Positions 15,531 through 23,035 of a stretch of DNA of 25,003 bases are shown here, one piece after another. A model generated the notes under the pieces. It saw only the letters and a list, made by a program, of their open reading frames with translations, made no database searches and had not been told where the DNA came from. Each line of letters begins with the position of its first letter. The stretch's first letter is position 1. A program made the translations under genes and the position numbers. The stretch is from contig JBIOJB010000041.1 of the NCBI GenBank assembly GCA_044450465.1, positions 1 through 25,003 of the forward strand. Direction: 5' to 3'. The stretch comes from JBIOJB01 sp044450465 (GTDB lineage Bacteria > Chloroflexota > Dormibacteria > Dormibacterales > Dormibacteraceae).

Positions 15531-16991
15531 ATCGCGCGTGTAGTCAAGTCGGCGGCGACCCCGAAGACGGGCGGCCGGGCCGGCAAGCAGGCCGACAAGC
15601 CTGAGCAGAAGTTTGAGGACGAGCTGATGGCCGTCGCCGAGCAGCTCATCATCAAGGGCAAGGAGCAGGGGTATCTAACCCCCGACGACATTCTCCAGGG
15701 ATTCCCCGAGATCGACGCCGAGCCAGACCAGATCTTCCGCATCTTCGCCGCCTTCAAGGAAATCGGAGTGGAGGTCACCGACGGCGAGAAGGATTTCGAA
15801 GAGGTCGAGCAGATCGACGACGAGATGCTTCTCGACATCGAGATGATGGACTCGGTATCGCTTGATGACCCGGTTCGCATGTACCTCAAGGAGATCGGCC
15901 GCGTGAGCCTGCTCACGGCGAACGATGAGGTAGAGCTTGCTCAGGCCATCGAGGCCAAGCCGCTGCACGACGCCATGAAGGCGCTCAGCGTGATCGAGGA
16001 GCTCGACGGACGTCAGCGCTCCGTGGACGAGATGCTGCCGGAGGTCATCGAGCGCCTGGCTACCGTCAAGCGCAAGGGCCAGCAGTCGCACATCGCCCAG
16101 GAGCTGCTGGGCCTCGCCGACATGGCGAGGCTGCAGAACCTGCTGGACGCTGCGGCCGCCGAGCGCCGCCGCCAGGCCAACGGGGCTGCCCGGCCGCGCA
16201 TCCGGGCCGAGGCGCTGGAGGACTACCGCATCGCCAGGTATCGGCTGACCGAGCGGTACGAGCGCGCTTACGAAGCCAAGCAGCGCCTGACCGAGGCCAA
16301 CCTGCGACTGGTGGTCTCGATCGCCAAGAAGTACATCGGGCGAGGCATGTCGTTCCTGGACCTGATCCAGGAAGGCAACATGGGCCTGATCCGCGCGGTC
16401 GAGAAGTTCGACTACCACAAGGGCTACAAGTTCTCCACGTACGCGACGTGGTGGATCCGTCAGGCGATCACGCGCGCCATCGCCGACCAGGCTCGCACCA
16501 TCCGCATCCCGGTGCACATGGTCGAGACGATCAACAAGCTGGTCCGCGTTTCACGCCGCCTGCTGCAGGAGCTGGGCCGCGAGCCCTCCGATGAGGAGAT
16601 CGGCGAGGAGATGGGCATCACGCCCGAGAAGGTGCGCGAGATCGTGAAGGTCTCGCAGGACCCGGTTTCGCTGGAGACTCCGATCGGCGAGGAGGAGGAC
16701 TCGCACCTCGGCGACTTCGTCGAGGATCGCGAGGCCGTGTCGCCGTCCGACGCGGCGTCGCTGACAATGCTCCACTCCGAGGTGGAGGACGTGCTCGACA
16801 CCCTCACGCCGCGCGAGCGCCGCGTGCTGCAGCTCCGCTTCGGCCTGATCGACGGTCACCAGCGCACGCTGGAAGAGGTCGGCAAGCGGTTCGGGGTGAC
16901 GCGCGAGCGGATCCGTCAGATCGAGGCCAAGGCGCTGCGCAAGCTCCGCCACCCGTCCCGCAGCAAGAAGCTCCGCGACTATCTGGAGTAG
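15531..16991 (+). CDS. rpoD: Primary sigma factor RpoD (sigma-70/SigA)
   Basis: It directs RNA polymerase to housekeeping promoters. Visible regions: 1.1-like (EQLIIKGKEQGYLTPDDILQ), 1.2 (DDPVRMYLKEIGRVSLLTAN), 2.1-2.4 (ANLRLVVSIAKKYIGRGMSF, LDLIQEGNMGLIRAVEKFDY, KFSTYATWWIRQAITRAIAD), 3 (RIPVHMVETINKLVRVSRRL), and 4 with the -35 helix (TLEEVGKRFGVTRERIRQIE), ending in SRSKKLRDYLE. The first ATG is at 15627 (454 residues). The frame is open further upstream, and AGGAG lies 8-9 nt before an ATC at 15531, one base after the dnaG stop. From there it reads ARVVKSAATPKTGG, a plausible basic N-terminus. I give the longer form (486 residues); the exact start is uncertain. Confidence 0.9.
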   Translation: MARVVKSAATPKTGGRAGKQADKPEQKFEDELMAVAEQLIIKGKEQGYLTPDDILQGFPEIDAEPDQIFRIFAAFKEIGVEVTDGEKDFEEVEQIDDEMLLDIEMMDSVSLDDPVRMYLKEIGRVSLLTANDEVELAQAIEAKPLHDAMKALSVIEELDGRQRSVDEMLPEVIERLATVKRKGQQSHIAQELLGLADMARLQNLLDAAAAERRRQANGAARPRIRAEALEDYRIARYRLTERYERAYEAKQRLTEANLRLVVSIAKKYIGRGMSFLDLIQEGNMGLIRAVEKFDYHKGYKFSTYATWWIRQAITRAIADQARTIRIPVHMVETINKLVRVSRRLLQELGREPSDEEIGEEMGITPEKVREIVKVSQDPVSLETPIGEEEDSHLGDFVEDREAVSPSDAASLTMLHSEVEDVLDTLTPRERRVLQLRFGLIDGHQRTLEEVGKRFGVTRERIRQIEAKALRKLRHPSRSKKLRDYLE

Positions 16992-16995
16992 TTAG

Positions 16996-17014
16996 CTCCC
17001 CACCGCGTGGGGAG
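16996..17014 (+). terminator. Terminator-like hairpin after rpoD
   Basis: CTCCCCAC CGC GTGGGGAG is a perfect 8-bp stem with a 3-nt loop, 4 bp after the rpoD TAG. No long T-run follows (GCCGCTTCAACC), so it would be a U-poor terminator. It separates dnaG-rpoD from the lipoprotein gene. Confidence 0.6.
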
Positions 17015-17054
17015 GCCGCTTCAACCTCGTACCCAACGTCGCGGGGTTGCCGTT

Positions 17055-18197
17055 ATGGATCACATGAGGGCAGCACCGGCGGCCGTGCTCGTCGCACTGG
17101 TGGTCAGCCTGGCCGGCGCTTGCTCCAATTCATCGAAAGCCCCAGTTGGAGGCGTGACCGCGCCAGCCGGAAGCCCGACCACGCTTCCGGTCAGCCCGAA
17201 GGTAACTCCCGCGACTGATTACGGACCGCCGCCCGCAGGGGTGCCGCTGATTTACGTTCAGGATCCCGGCCACTCGGGCCGGCTGATCGGCTACGACTGG
17301 ACCGGCAAGCCTCGCGGCACCGTCAAAGCCGAGCCGTCAACCAGCCTCACCCAGTCGCCCGACGGCTCGTTGTTCGTGACTGGTCTCGGTCCCAAGGGAG
17401 GCGGCCAGGGCTATCTCGACAGGCTGGCCCAACCGATGGCAGGGCCGGGCAATCCGCCGAACACGGTCAATGCGATCTGGGCTGATGACTCCGTTCATAT
17501 GTGCATGGTGACGCTTGATCAACAGACTTACGCCTGGGGCTTTAGCGTTCAGCAGCCAGGCGAGGCGGCACGGCAGATCACCGTCATTGCGCAGGATCAG
17601 GGCATCGGCCAGAGCGGCATAAGCCCTGTCTCGTGCAGCTTCAAGAGCAACACGGCGATTTTGCTGCGCACCTCGATCGCCTGGCCGCACGAGCTATGGG
17701 TGGTCCGAACCTCGGACGGGACCGTTCTGGCTCACCACGTCTACGCCTCGGCTTCTCTCGCAGGCGTGATCGCGACACCGGACGGGGCCTATGTTGCCGA
17801 GAGCTCGTCGCAATCACAGAGCCCCAACGCCCCGGGCGCCTCCAACACCACGATTCGGCGCGCCTCCGATTGGTCGGTCGCCGCCGCTCTGACCTCGACC
17901 TACCAGATCCTTGGGTTCAGCGGCGACGACTCGATGGCCTTGGTATTGACCCAGCCGCCCACCGAGACAGTGCAGAGTCACCTCGAGGTGATCGACTGGC
18001 GCAATGGCGTAGTGGTGTGGCGTCATGACGGCCCCGATGGCGTATACCGAATCCTTGGGCAGCCAGAGGGGAGCAGCTTCGCCGTCGCCATGGGATCTCC
18101 GACTCCCACCGGAAACCTGACGTTGACCGGCATTCTGATTGTCTACGGGGACGGCACGACCGTCGCCCTGCCGTCGGGCGAGCTGCCCGCATGGTGA
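17055..18197 (+). CDS. Predicted lipoprotein, possibly beta-propeller-like
   Basis: 380 residues with a lipoprotein signal: hydrophobic AAVLVALVVSLAGAC with the lipidated Cys23, then a Ser/Pro/Thr-rich linker (about 24-55). The rest is made of short beta-strand-like repeats (LIYVQDPGHSGRLIGYDWTG; LSPDGSLF-like SPDGSLFVTGL; VIATPDGAYVAES; FSGDDSMALVL), resembling WD40/PQQ-like sensor or surface proteins. I recognise no specific family. The frame is open to 17007, but the N-terminal Arg-rich part overlaps the rpoD terminator, so ATG 17055 is chosen (ATG 17064 is an alternative). It is probably anchored on the outer face of the membrane. Confidence 0.75.
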   Translation: MDHMRAAPAAVLVALVVSLAGACSNSSKAPVGGVTAPAGSPTTLPVSPKVTPATDYGPPPAGVPLIYVQDPGHSGRLIGYDWTGKPRGTVKAEPSTSLTQSPDGSLFVTGLGPKGGGQGYLDRLAQPMAGPGNPPNTVNAIWADDSVHMCMVTLDQQTYAWGFSVQQPGEAARQITVIAQDQGIGQSGISPVSCSFKSNTAILLRTSIAWPHELWVVRTSDGTVLAHHVYASASLAGVIATPDGAYVAESSSQSQSPNAPGASNTTIRRASDWSVAAALTSTYQILGFSGDDSMALVLTQPPTETVQSHLEVIDWRNGVVVWRHDGPDGVYRILGQPEGSSFAVAMGSPTPTGNLTLTGILIVYGDGTTVALPSGELPAW

Positions 18198-18233
18198 CAG
18201 CCGCGGCTAACCGTTTCGGGGGATGATTAGCCC

Positions 18234-18890
18234 GTGCCGGTCATCACGATCGGGCGCCAGTTCGGGGCGGGGGGCACCACGGTGGGTGCCATGCTTGCCC
18301 GCGAGCTGGGCGCCGACCTGCTCGAGTCGAAGATCATCGACGAGGTTGCTCACCGGCTCGAGCTTCCAAAGGAAGAGGTCGAGGCTGAGGACGAGCAGCC
18401 CGGATCACTGTTCACGAGGCTGCTCATGGCCCTCGGCTCGGCCAGCTCCGAGCAATTGATCCCGCCCGAGGCCACCGCCTGGAATCCGCCCAACGCCGAC
18501 CCCACATTTGACACGCGCAAGGCGGTGCTGCGGATCACCCAGAACGTGATCCAAGAAGCGGCACGAGCCGGCAACGTAGTCATCGTCGGGCGCGGGGGCG
18601 CTTACATACTGCGCGACCACCCGGGCGCACTGCACGTGTACCTTCGCGCGGCTGAGAACGTTCGTCTGAAGACGATCATGGCCCGCTATGGCATCGCCTC
18701 CGAGGAGGAAGCGCGGCGGCGGCTGAAGCAGACCGACGAGAACTGGAACGCCTACATCAAGCAGGTCTACGGCCACGACCGCAACCTGCCATCTCATTAC
18801 GACCTGGTGATGGATACCGGCCGGCTCGGTTATGACGCGACGGTCGAGGTGATCCTCTCGGCGCTCAAGGCGGCCAAGCCCGTAAGCTAG
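18234..18890 (+). CDS. Cytidylate kinase-like family protein
   Basis: 218 residues of the Cytidylate_kin2 type (P-loop NTPase). The N-terminal strand and loop VITIGRQFGAGGTTVGAMLA matches the family pattern in which the usual GxxGxGK[ST] P-loop is replaced by a Gly-rich loop. VVIVGRGGAYILRDHPGALH, YLRAAENVRLKTIMARYGI and DLVMDTGRLGYDATVEVI follow, as in related proteins. It is not the housekeeping Cmk, and its real phosphate acceptor is not established. The start is a GTG at 18234 with a GGGGGA about 11 nt upstream. The next ORF begins 7 bp after its stop. Confidence 0.88.
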   Translation: MPVITIGRQFGAGGTTVGAMLARELGADLLESKIIDEVAHRLELPKEEVEAEDEQPGSLFTRLLMALGSASSEQLIPPEATAWNPPNADPTFDTRKAVLRITQNVIQEAARAGNVVIVGRGGAYILRDHPGALHVYLRAAENVRLKTIMARYGIASEEEARRRLKQTDENWNAYIKQVYGHDRNLPSHYDLVMDTGRLGYDATVEVILSALKAAKPVS

Positions 18891-18897
18891 TCGCGCA

Positions 18898-19194
18898 ATG
18901 CCCTCAGCTCTCGGATCCCGCACGTCCGGCGTGGACGGGTCCAGCGAGGGCGGCCGGATCAATACCATCAATCTTCCCGGGTCCCTGGTCCTCTACGGCG
19001 TTCCACTTCTGCAGTCGGTTCAGAGGAACCACTCCAAGTCCAGGCTTTCGATCACGCCGGTTCAGGTCGATGGTGTGTGGTGCCTGGAGCTCGCGTACCA
19101 GGGCGATGCGCCGGCCGGCGTTCCAGACCATTGGCATGGCCACCGAGTTGTCGTCAAGCAACTCGAACCGCCCCCAAGTTCACCGAGTGCCTGA
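18898..19194 (+). CDS. Small hypothetical protein
   Basis: 98 residues, starting at ATG 18898 close behind the kinase-like gene. The first 20 residues are Ser/Gly-rich and perhaps not real. The middle and end (NLPGSLVLYGVPLLQSVQ, KSRLSITPVQVDGVWCLELA, VPDHWHGHRVVVKQLEPPP) look like a small beta-rich domain. No family is recognised. The tail contains HWHGH, which could bind a metal. The stop overlaps the proposed GTG start of the next gene (GTGCCTGA). Real expression is likely but not certain. Confidence 0.45.
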   Translation: MPSALGSRTSGVDGSSEGGRINTINLPGSLVLYGVPLLQSVQRNHSKSRLSITPVQVDGVWCLELAYQGDAPAGVPDHWHGHRVVVKQLEPPPSSPSA

Positions 19195-19399
19195 AGCGTT
19201 CACCGCCGGCTCGACGGTTCGCGACGTGACGTCGAAGCTTGGCAGCCGGGGCCACGAGATCCTCCTCCGCCACGGGTACGACGTCGGTGAGGGGTTTGTC
19301 GACGTCCTGTCGCAGTACCAGAGCCTGGAGCTGGCCGCCCGCGCCGACCGGCTGCGCGATCTTGACGGCCTGCTAGAGGAGCTCAATTCGGCCGTCTGA
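19187..19399 (+). CDS. DUF1858-like small protein without Cys
   Basis: 70 residues from GTG 19187: AGSTVRDVTSKLGSRGHEIL, then LRHGYDVGEGFVDVLSQYQS, then LELAARADRLRDLDGLLEEL. The pattern of a leading TV.d, a helix ending ..LRHG, and a closing LE.AAR...LDGLLEELN fits DUF1858-type proteins, which usually carry a CxxC between the helices. Here the Cys pair is absent. The frame is open to 19070, with ATG 19136 as an alternative start. The GTG overlaps the stop of the upstream small ORF by 8 bp, so coupled translation is likely. The role is unknown. Confidence 0.55.
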   Translation: MPEAFTAGSTVRDVTSKLGSRGHEILLRHGYDVGEGFVDVLSQYQSLELAARADRLRDLDGLLEELNSAV

Positions 19400-19521
19400 A
19401 CCCGCCGCGCCCGAGTTCGACGGCGGCCGCGGCCCGTTCCAACGGCGAAAATCGACGGCCTCAGGTGTACCATCCACCCGAACTGCTTCCTGGTTCGTTA
19501 TAAGAGTCGAGGTCCACGTCA
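19400..19521 (+). promoter_or_regulatory. Gap with candidate promoter for the CxC protein
   Basis: A TATAAG -10-like box lies at 19499-19504, 17 nt before the TTG at 19522, with GAGG (19509-19512) as a possible ribosome binding site 9 nt before it. A second TANNNT (TACCAT, 19468-19473) is also present. No -35 consensus is visible. Confidence 0.35.
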
Positions 19522-19782
19522 TTGCAAAGAGCGAAGCCAGAACCGGAAGACGGCAAATGTAAATGCGGGCGCCCGCGCCACGACGCTTCCATTTACACGT
19601 ACCGCTCCGCCGCCGATCGCTATGTGTTCCACCGCTGCGAATGCGGCACCGAATGGACCGAACATCTCGCTGACGTCGACCCGACCGAACCGGTGAGCTC
19701 CGACGAGGTGATAGAGGTCCACAAGCGCCTCGCGCAGTTCGAGGGTTCCATCGCCGAGTTGATTGAGAAGCACCTCGCCTGA
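19522..19782 (+). CDS. Small CxC...CxC zinc-ribbon-like protein
   Basis: 86 residues. Two Cys pairs, Cys13-x-Cys15 (KCKCGRPRHD) and Cys38-x-Cys40 (HRCECGTEWTEH), are spaced as in a zinc ribbon, with several His nearby. The C-terminal third is acidic and helical (SSDEVIEVHKRLAQFEGSIA), ending ELIEKHLA. I recognise no named family. The only start in frame is a TTG at 19522 (no ATG or GTG precedes the first Cys pair), with GAGG upstream. It is convergent with the phosphoesterase gene, separated by a shared hairpin. Confidence 0.65.
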   Translation: MQRAKPEPEDGKCKCGRPRHDASIYTYRSAADRYVFHRCECGTEWTEHLADVDPTEPVSSDEVIEVHKRLAQFEGSIAELIEKHLA

Positions 19783-19790
19783 CGAGAAGC

Positions 19791-19824
19791 GCGCCCTCCC
19801 CCCTCGGGGACGGGGAGAGGGCGC
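19791..19824. terminator. Bidirectional terminator-like hairpin
   Basis: GCGCCCTC (19791-19798) pairs with GAGGGCGC (19817-19824). It is extended by CCCC/GGGG with a one-base bulge, giving a stem of about 12 bp. It lies between two convergent genes. No T-run flanks it on either side. Confidence 0.6.
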
Positions 19825-19846
19825 TGGTCGATCTGGTCGGCGTTCG

Positions 19847-21922
19847 CTAGGCGGCCGCCTCGTGAACTTCAGCGAGCAGCGCCTGTCCCTGCTCGATCAG
19901 CTGTTCAGCGCGCTCCCGATTGATCGCCTTGCCTCTGAACGAGGCTCCGTTTAGAAGTGAGCTCATCTGCCTGGCGAGAGCGTCCCTCTCGTGGCCGAAC
20001 TCCATGAGCTCTTTCTCCAACCTGTTGTAGGTCTCGTCACCGGCGCTCGTGCTGGCGAGTGCTTTGGTTGAGATCTTCAAGGTGTCAAGTCCGAACGGCC
20101 CGACCGGCGCGTTGATCTTCTTGTAGATCGCGGCCAGCTCGAGCAGCGCGTTGCGGTTGTCCTGCAGGCTCTCCGGCAGCGCGGAGGACTTCAGGTCCTC
20201 GACGATCACCCTCCCCTCGCTCGTGTAGTCGTCGCGCAGCCCCGTGAGAGCCATGATGGTCGGACGGGTGTCGGCGTGGTCGACCCACGTCTGGTTGTCG
20301 AGCCCGAGGTGCAGCACGCCCGGTCCCACCAGGCCAAGCCAGCTCGTGACGATCTCGGGGTTGTAGCTGCCGTGATTCCAGGCGAATCCGAAGAACTCGG
20401 AGAAGTCAGGCGAGCCGAAGGTCTGGAAGTAATAGTCGGGGTTTGCGAAGTAGATGAACGTGGGCGTTCGCGCAGGGTCGCCCGTGATCATGTGAAGCAG
20501 CTTCATTTCGACGGGGTCGGCCATGCTCTGCATGAGCGGAGTGGCTTGGCCCGTGATGTGATTGCTTGGGTCGACCAGGGTTGCGGCCACCTGCTCGAAC
20601 GTGCGGGTCACGTTCGCTGTGCGGCCGGCTTGCGGCAGGAGGTAGACAGCGGGTGCGTCATCGAAGTGAAGATCGAATGGGGTGCTGACGCCGGCCTTCG
20701 CCATGAGGTCGGTCATGTTGACGTCGATCTCACCGATATTGACGGACGGCCCACCGTGAACGTAAGTGCATGGGATTGTGATCCCGTTGCAGTTCGAAGG
20801 GGATCCGGCGCCGCCGGCAAAGTGGTCGTTCTCGTCAGAGCTGAAATTGAACAGCGTGTTCGCTGGCGTGATGCCGTCCGCCGCGAGGCGGGTGAAGAAC
20901 TGGCCGAACGCCTGGTCGTAGCTCTTCAGCTGTGCCACGTATCCGGTTTCACCTGGGCCAAACGCCCCGAATCCCGAGTGGTTGTCGTGCGCGTCTGAGA
21001 TGTACGCGTAGGTGACCGGCACGCCGTGCTCCTCCATCCCGGCTACATACGCCAGCGACTGCGAGGCGCTGATGCCGCCGAATCCAGGAAAGCCGGTGAT
21101 GGGGTTGCCGCCGAGGTCATTCAGGCCCGAGGGCGCGATGACCGGGGCGACGTATTTGTGACCGAAGAGAGCGTTAAAACCGCTGTAGCCGCCCGGCTCC
21201 TGCGGGAGGAGGTCGGAGACGCCGGTGTTCGCCGAAGAGCACAGCGCATCTCCTTTGGCGCAGTGGATCGCGATTCCGATGAAGTCCTTGGTCGCCTGGG
21301 TCGGATTGCTCGTCGCCTCGGCCGCCTGGGGCGAGGTTGCCCCGAAGACGACAGCGACGTTGGCCGTGTTCTCGAGCTCGATGTTGGCGGTCGACACGCC
21401 GCCGACGTTGCAGCCGGCGCGGGTGAACGGCACCCACGGGGCCGGCGTGTTCTTGCCGCTGGCCGTCACGTTGTTGTAAGCACCGCTACCCACCTTGTCC
21501 GTCCAGTACTGGAAGGCGCTCGGGAACCCACCTTCGGTTCCGTCCGGCGCGTAGATGCCGTAGCTGTTCGACACAGCGAGGCCCTGCTGGTCGGGGTACA
21601 GGCCCGTAAGGGTCGTGACCACGTCATTGGCGGTGTGTGAGATGAGCGGCGTGTAGTTGTGACTGATCATCACGCCGTTGTTCTGGATGAAGTTGAGCAG
21701 GTTCGGCATCTGCTCCAGATCCGACGGGACGTTGGGATTGTCGCGTGAAAGGTGGACGTTGTCGAAGACGACGTTGATCACGTGTTTGACCCCGTTGCCC
21801 AGATCACAGTTCTGCTCCACAGGCGTCGCCTCCACGCCGTAGGCGAGTGCCGCGGGTGGGGCGGCGACCTGCCAGGCCACGGCAACGGCGGCCAACACGA
21901 TGAGCCGGATCAGTCGATTCAT
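19847..21922 (-). CDS. Secreted alkaline-phosphatase-superfamily phosphoesterase
   Basis: 691 residues from ATG 21922, which has GGGGGAG about 7 nt upstream. A signal peptide (MNRLIRLIVLAAVAVAWQVA, cleavage after PPAALA) sends it out of the cell. Superfamily landmarks are seen in order: VINVVFDNVHLSRDNP (metal Asp), PLISHTANDVVTTLTGLYPD (Thr/Ser nucleophile region near residue 93), AYISDAHDNHSG, NFSSDENDHFAG (Asp/His metal site near 365), FAWNHGSYNPEIVTSWLGLV, and WVDHADTRPTIMALTGL (His/Asp near 547). The last 100 residues are helical, possibly a coiled coil. The open frame reaches 21991, but the extra part does not look like a signal. The substrate is unknown; phosphate acquisition is a reasonable guess. 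Confidence 0.85.
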   Translation of the reverse strand: MNRLIRLIVLAAVAVAWQVAAPPAALAYGVEATPVEQNCDLGNGVKHVINVVFDNVHLSRDNPNVPSDLEQMPNLLNFIQNNGVMISHNYTPLISHTANDVVTTLTGLYPDQQGLAVSNSYGIYAPDGTEGGFPSAFQYWTDKVGSGAYNNVTASGKNTPAPWVPFTRAGCNVGGVSTANIELENTANVAVVFGATSPQAAEATSNPTQATKDFIGIAIHCAKGDALCSSANTGVSDLLPQEPGGYSGFNALFGHKYVAPVIAPSGLNDLGGNPITGFPGFGGISASQSLAYVAGMEEHGVPVTYAYISDAHDNHSGFGAFGPGETGYVAQLKSYDQAFGQFFTRLAADGITPANTLFNFSSDENDHFAGGAGSPSNCNGITIPCTYVHGGPSVNIGEIDVNMTDLMAKAGVSTPFDLHFDDAPAVYLLPQAGRTANVTRTFEQVAATLVDPSNHITGQATPLMQSMADPVEMKLLHMITGDPARTPTFIYFANPDYYFQTFGSPDFSEFFGFAWNHGSYNPEIVTSWLGLVGPGVLHLGLDNQTWVDHADTRPTIMALTGLRDDYTSEGRVIVEDLKSSALPESLQDNRNALLELAAIYKKINAPVGPFGLDTLKISTKALASTSAGDETYNRLEKELMEFGHERDALARQMSSLLNGASFRGKAINRERAEQLIEQGQALLAEVHEAAA

Positions 21923-22083
21923 GTGTATCTCCCCCTGATCGAATCCACCGATGAATCGTCGCGCTCGCGTCGGACCAACCCGACGCAGCAAGGCTATCCG
22001 CCCTCAGTTATCAGGAAGTTAGCGCTGGATTAGCCCTTTCGTCAACAGCAAATCGGGGACCCTCTAGGATTCATGCTCCATCC
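21923..22083. promoter_or_regulatory. Divergent promoter region with hairpin
   Basis: A perfect hairpin GCGTCGG (21967-21973) / CCGACGC (21980-21986) lies 45-64 bp upstream of the phosphoesterase ATG, in its probable leader. A TAGCCT box (minus, 21996-21991) may be its -10. On the plus strand, TAGGAT (22065-22070) with a TCAACA -35-like element 17 nt upstream (22042-22047) faces the LOG gene. Confidence 0.35.
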
Positions 22084-22377
22084 ATGCGCCTGACCGTGTT
22101 CTGCGGATCGTCACTGGGTCGGTCGCCGGTATATGCCGAGAGTGCGCGCGCCTTCGGCCGGGAGATGGTCTCGAGGGGGTTCGGCCTGGTGTACGGAGGC
22201 GCCGCCGTCGGCTTGATGGGCGTCCTGGCCGACACAGTGCTCGAGGTTGGCGGCGAGGTCATCGGCGTTTATCCCCAGATCGCTCGTGGCGCGGGAGATC
22301 GCGCACGCAGGTATTTCGGATCTGCGAGTGGTGGAGACGATGCACGAGCGAAAAGCTCTCATGGGAGAGCTCGGTGA
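22084..22377 (+). pseudogene. LOG-family N-terminal fragment, frame lost
   Basis: The first 62 codons read as a classical LOG (lonely guy) Rossmann start: MRLTVFCGSSLGRSPVYAES, AFGREMVSRGFGLVYGGAAV, GLMGVLADTVLEVGGEVIGV. LOG proteins hydrolyse cytokinin-type nucleotide monophosphates or other nucleotides to base and ribose phosphate. After VIGV the frame continues with unrelated Arg/Ala-rich sequence to a stop at 22377. The proper continuation (IPRSLVAREIAHAG) lies in the next frame. A single extra T in the TTT at 22268-22270 explains this exactly. Without it, 22084-23029 would be one gene of 314 residues. Confidence 0.8.
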
Positions 22378-23029
22378 CGGTTTCGTTGCGCTGCCCGGCG
22401 GAGCCGGCACGCTGGACGAGCTGTTCGAGGTGTGGACTTGGGCCCAGCTCGGGATTCATGCCAAGCCATGCGCCATCCTGAACGCCGGCGGCTACTTCGA
22501 CCCGCTGCTGCGGCTCGTCGAGCACTCGGTGGCCGAGGGGTTCGTGCGGCCGGAATACTCGAACACCCTGATCGCCGAGAAGGATCCGGGCCGGCTGCTG
22601 GACCGGATCGCCGGCCATCGCCCGCTGGGTTCGAAATGGTCGGTCGACGCAGTGGCCTGGGTGCGCGTGGAGAACCGCCGCCTGCTCGCGGTCCGGGCCT
22701 CTGGCAAGACCGCCTTCTACTTGCCCGGAGGCAAGCTCGAGCCCGGTGAGGGCGATCGCGAGGCGCTGCAGCGCGAGGTCAAAGAGGAGCTGACTGTCAG
22801 ACTGGTTCCGGAGAGTGTCTCGCGATGGGGCAGCGTGCACGCGCCGGCCCATGACTACCCGGCCGGCACCACCGTCGACATGAGTTGCTTCACGGCCGAT
22901 TTCGAAGGCATGATCGCTCCAGCCGCCGAGATCGAGGAGGTGGCGTGGCTCCAAGCCGCGGACGCGCCACGATGCGCGCCGGCGGTGAAGCAGGTGATCG
23001 CCGAACTCCAGCGCAGACGTGAGCTTTGA
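22247..23029 (+). CDS. LOG C-terminal half fused to a Nudix hydrolase domain
   Basis: In this frame, from about 22271, IPRSLVAREIAHAGISDLRV and ETMHERKALMGELGDGFVAL continue the LOG fold, with the family signature PGGAGTLDELFEVWTWAQLG. The LOG part ends near RLLDRIAGHRP. A Nudix domain follows: VDAVAWVRVENRRLLAVRAS and the Nudix box GGKLEPGEGDREALQREVKE-EL, with the REVKEEL metal-binding Glu residues. The Nudix part closes with IEEVAWLQAADAP. The formal start of this frame (TTG 22247) is out of frame with the true N-terminus. The fusion suggests linked handling of nucleotides. The 3' end is 6 bp from the convergent winged-helix gene. Confidence 0.82.
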   Translation: MAARSSAFIPRSLVAREIAHAGISDLRVVETMHERKALMGELGDGFVALPGGAGTLDELFEVWTWAQLGIHAKPCAILNAGGYFDPLLRLVEHSVAEGFVRPEYSNTLIAEKDPGRLLDRIAGHRPLGSKWSVDAVAWVRVENRRLLAVRASGKTAFYLPGGKLEPGEGDREALQREVKEELTVRLVPESVSRWGSVHAPAHDYPAGTTVDMSCFTADFEGMIAPAAEIEEVAWLQAADAPRCAPAVKQVIAELQRRREL

Positions 23030-23035
23030 TCAGCA

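Noticed and set aside
14627..15916. 429-codon minus-strand frame across dnaG and rpoD
   Set aside because: It is the antisense shadow of two certain genes, with low-complexity Ser/Arg runs.
22620..22650. GGTTCGAAAT resembling a tRNA T-loop
   Set aside because: It lies inside the LOG-Nudix coding frame and no tRNA cloverleaf can be drawn around it.
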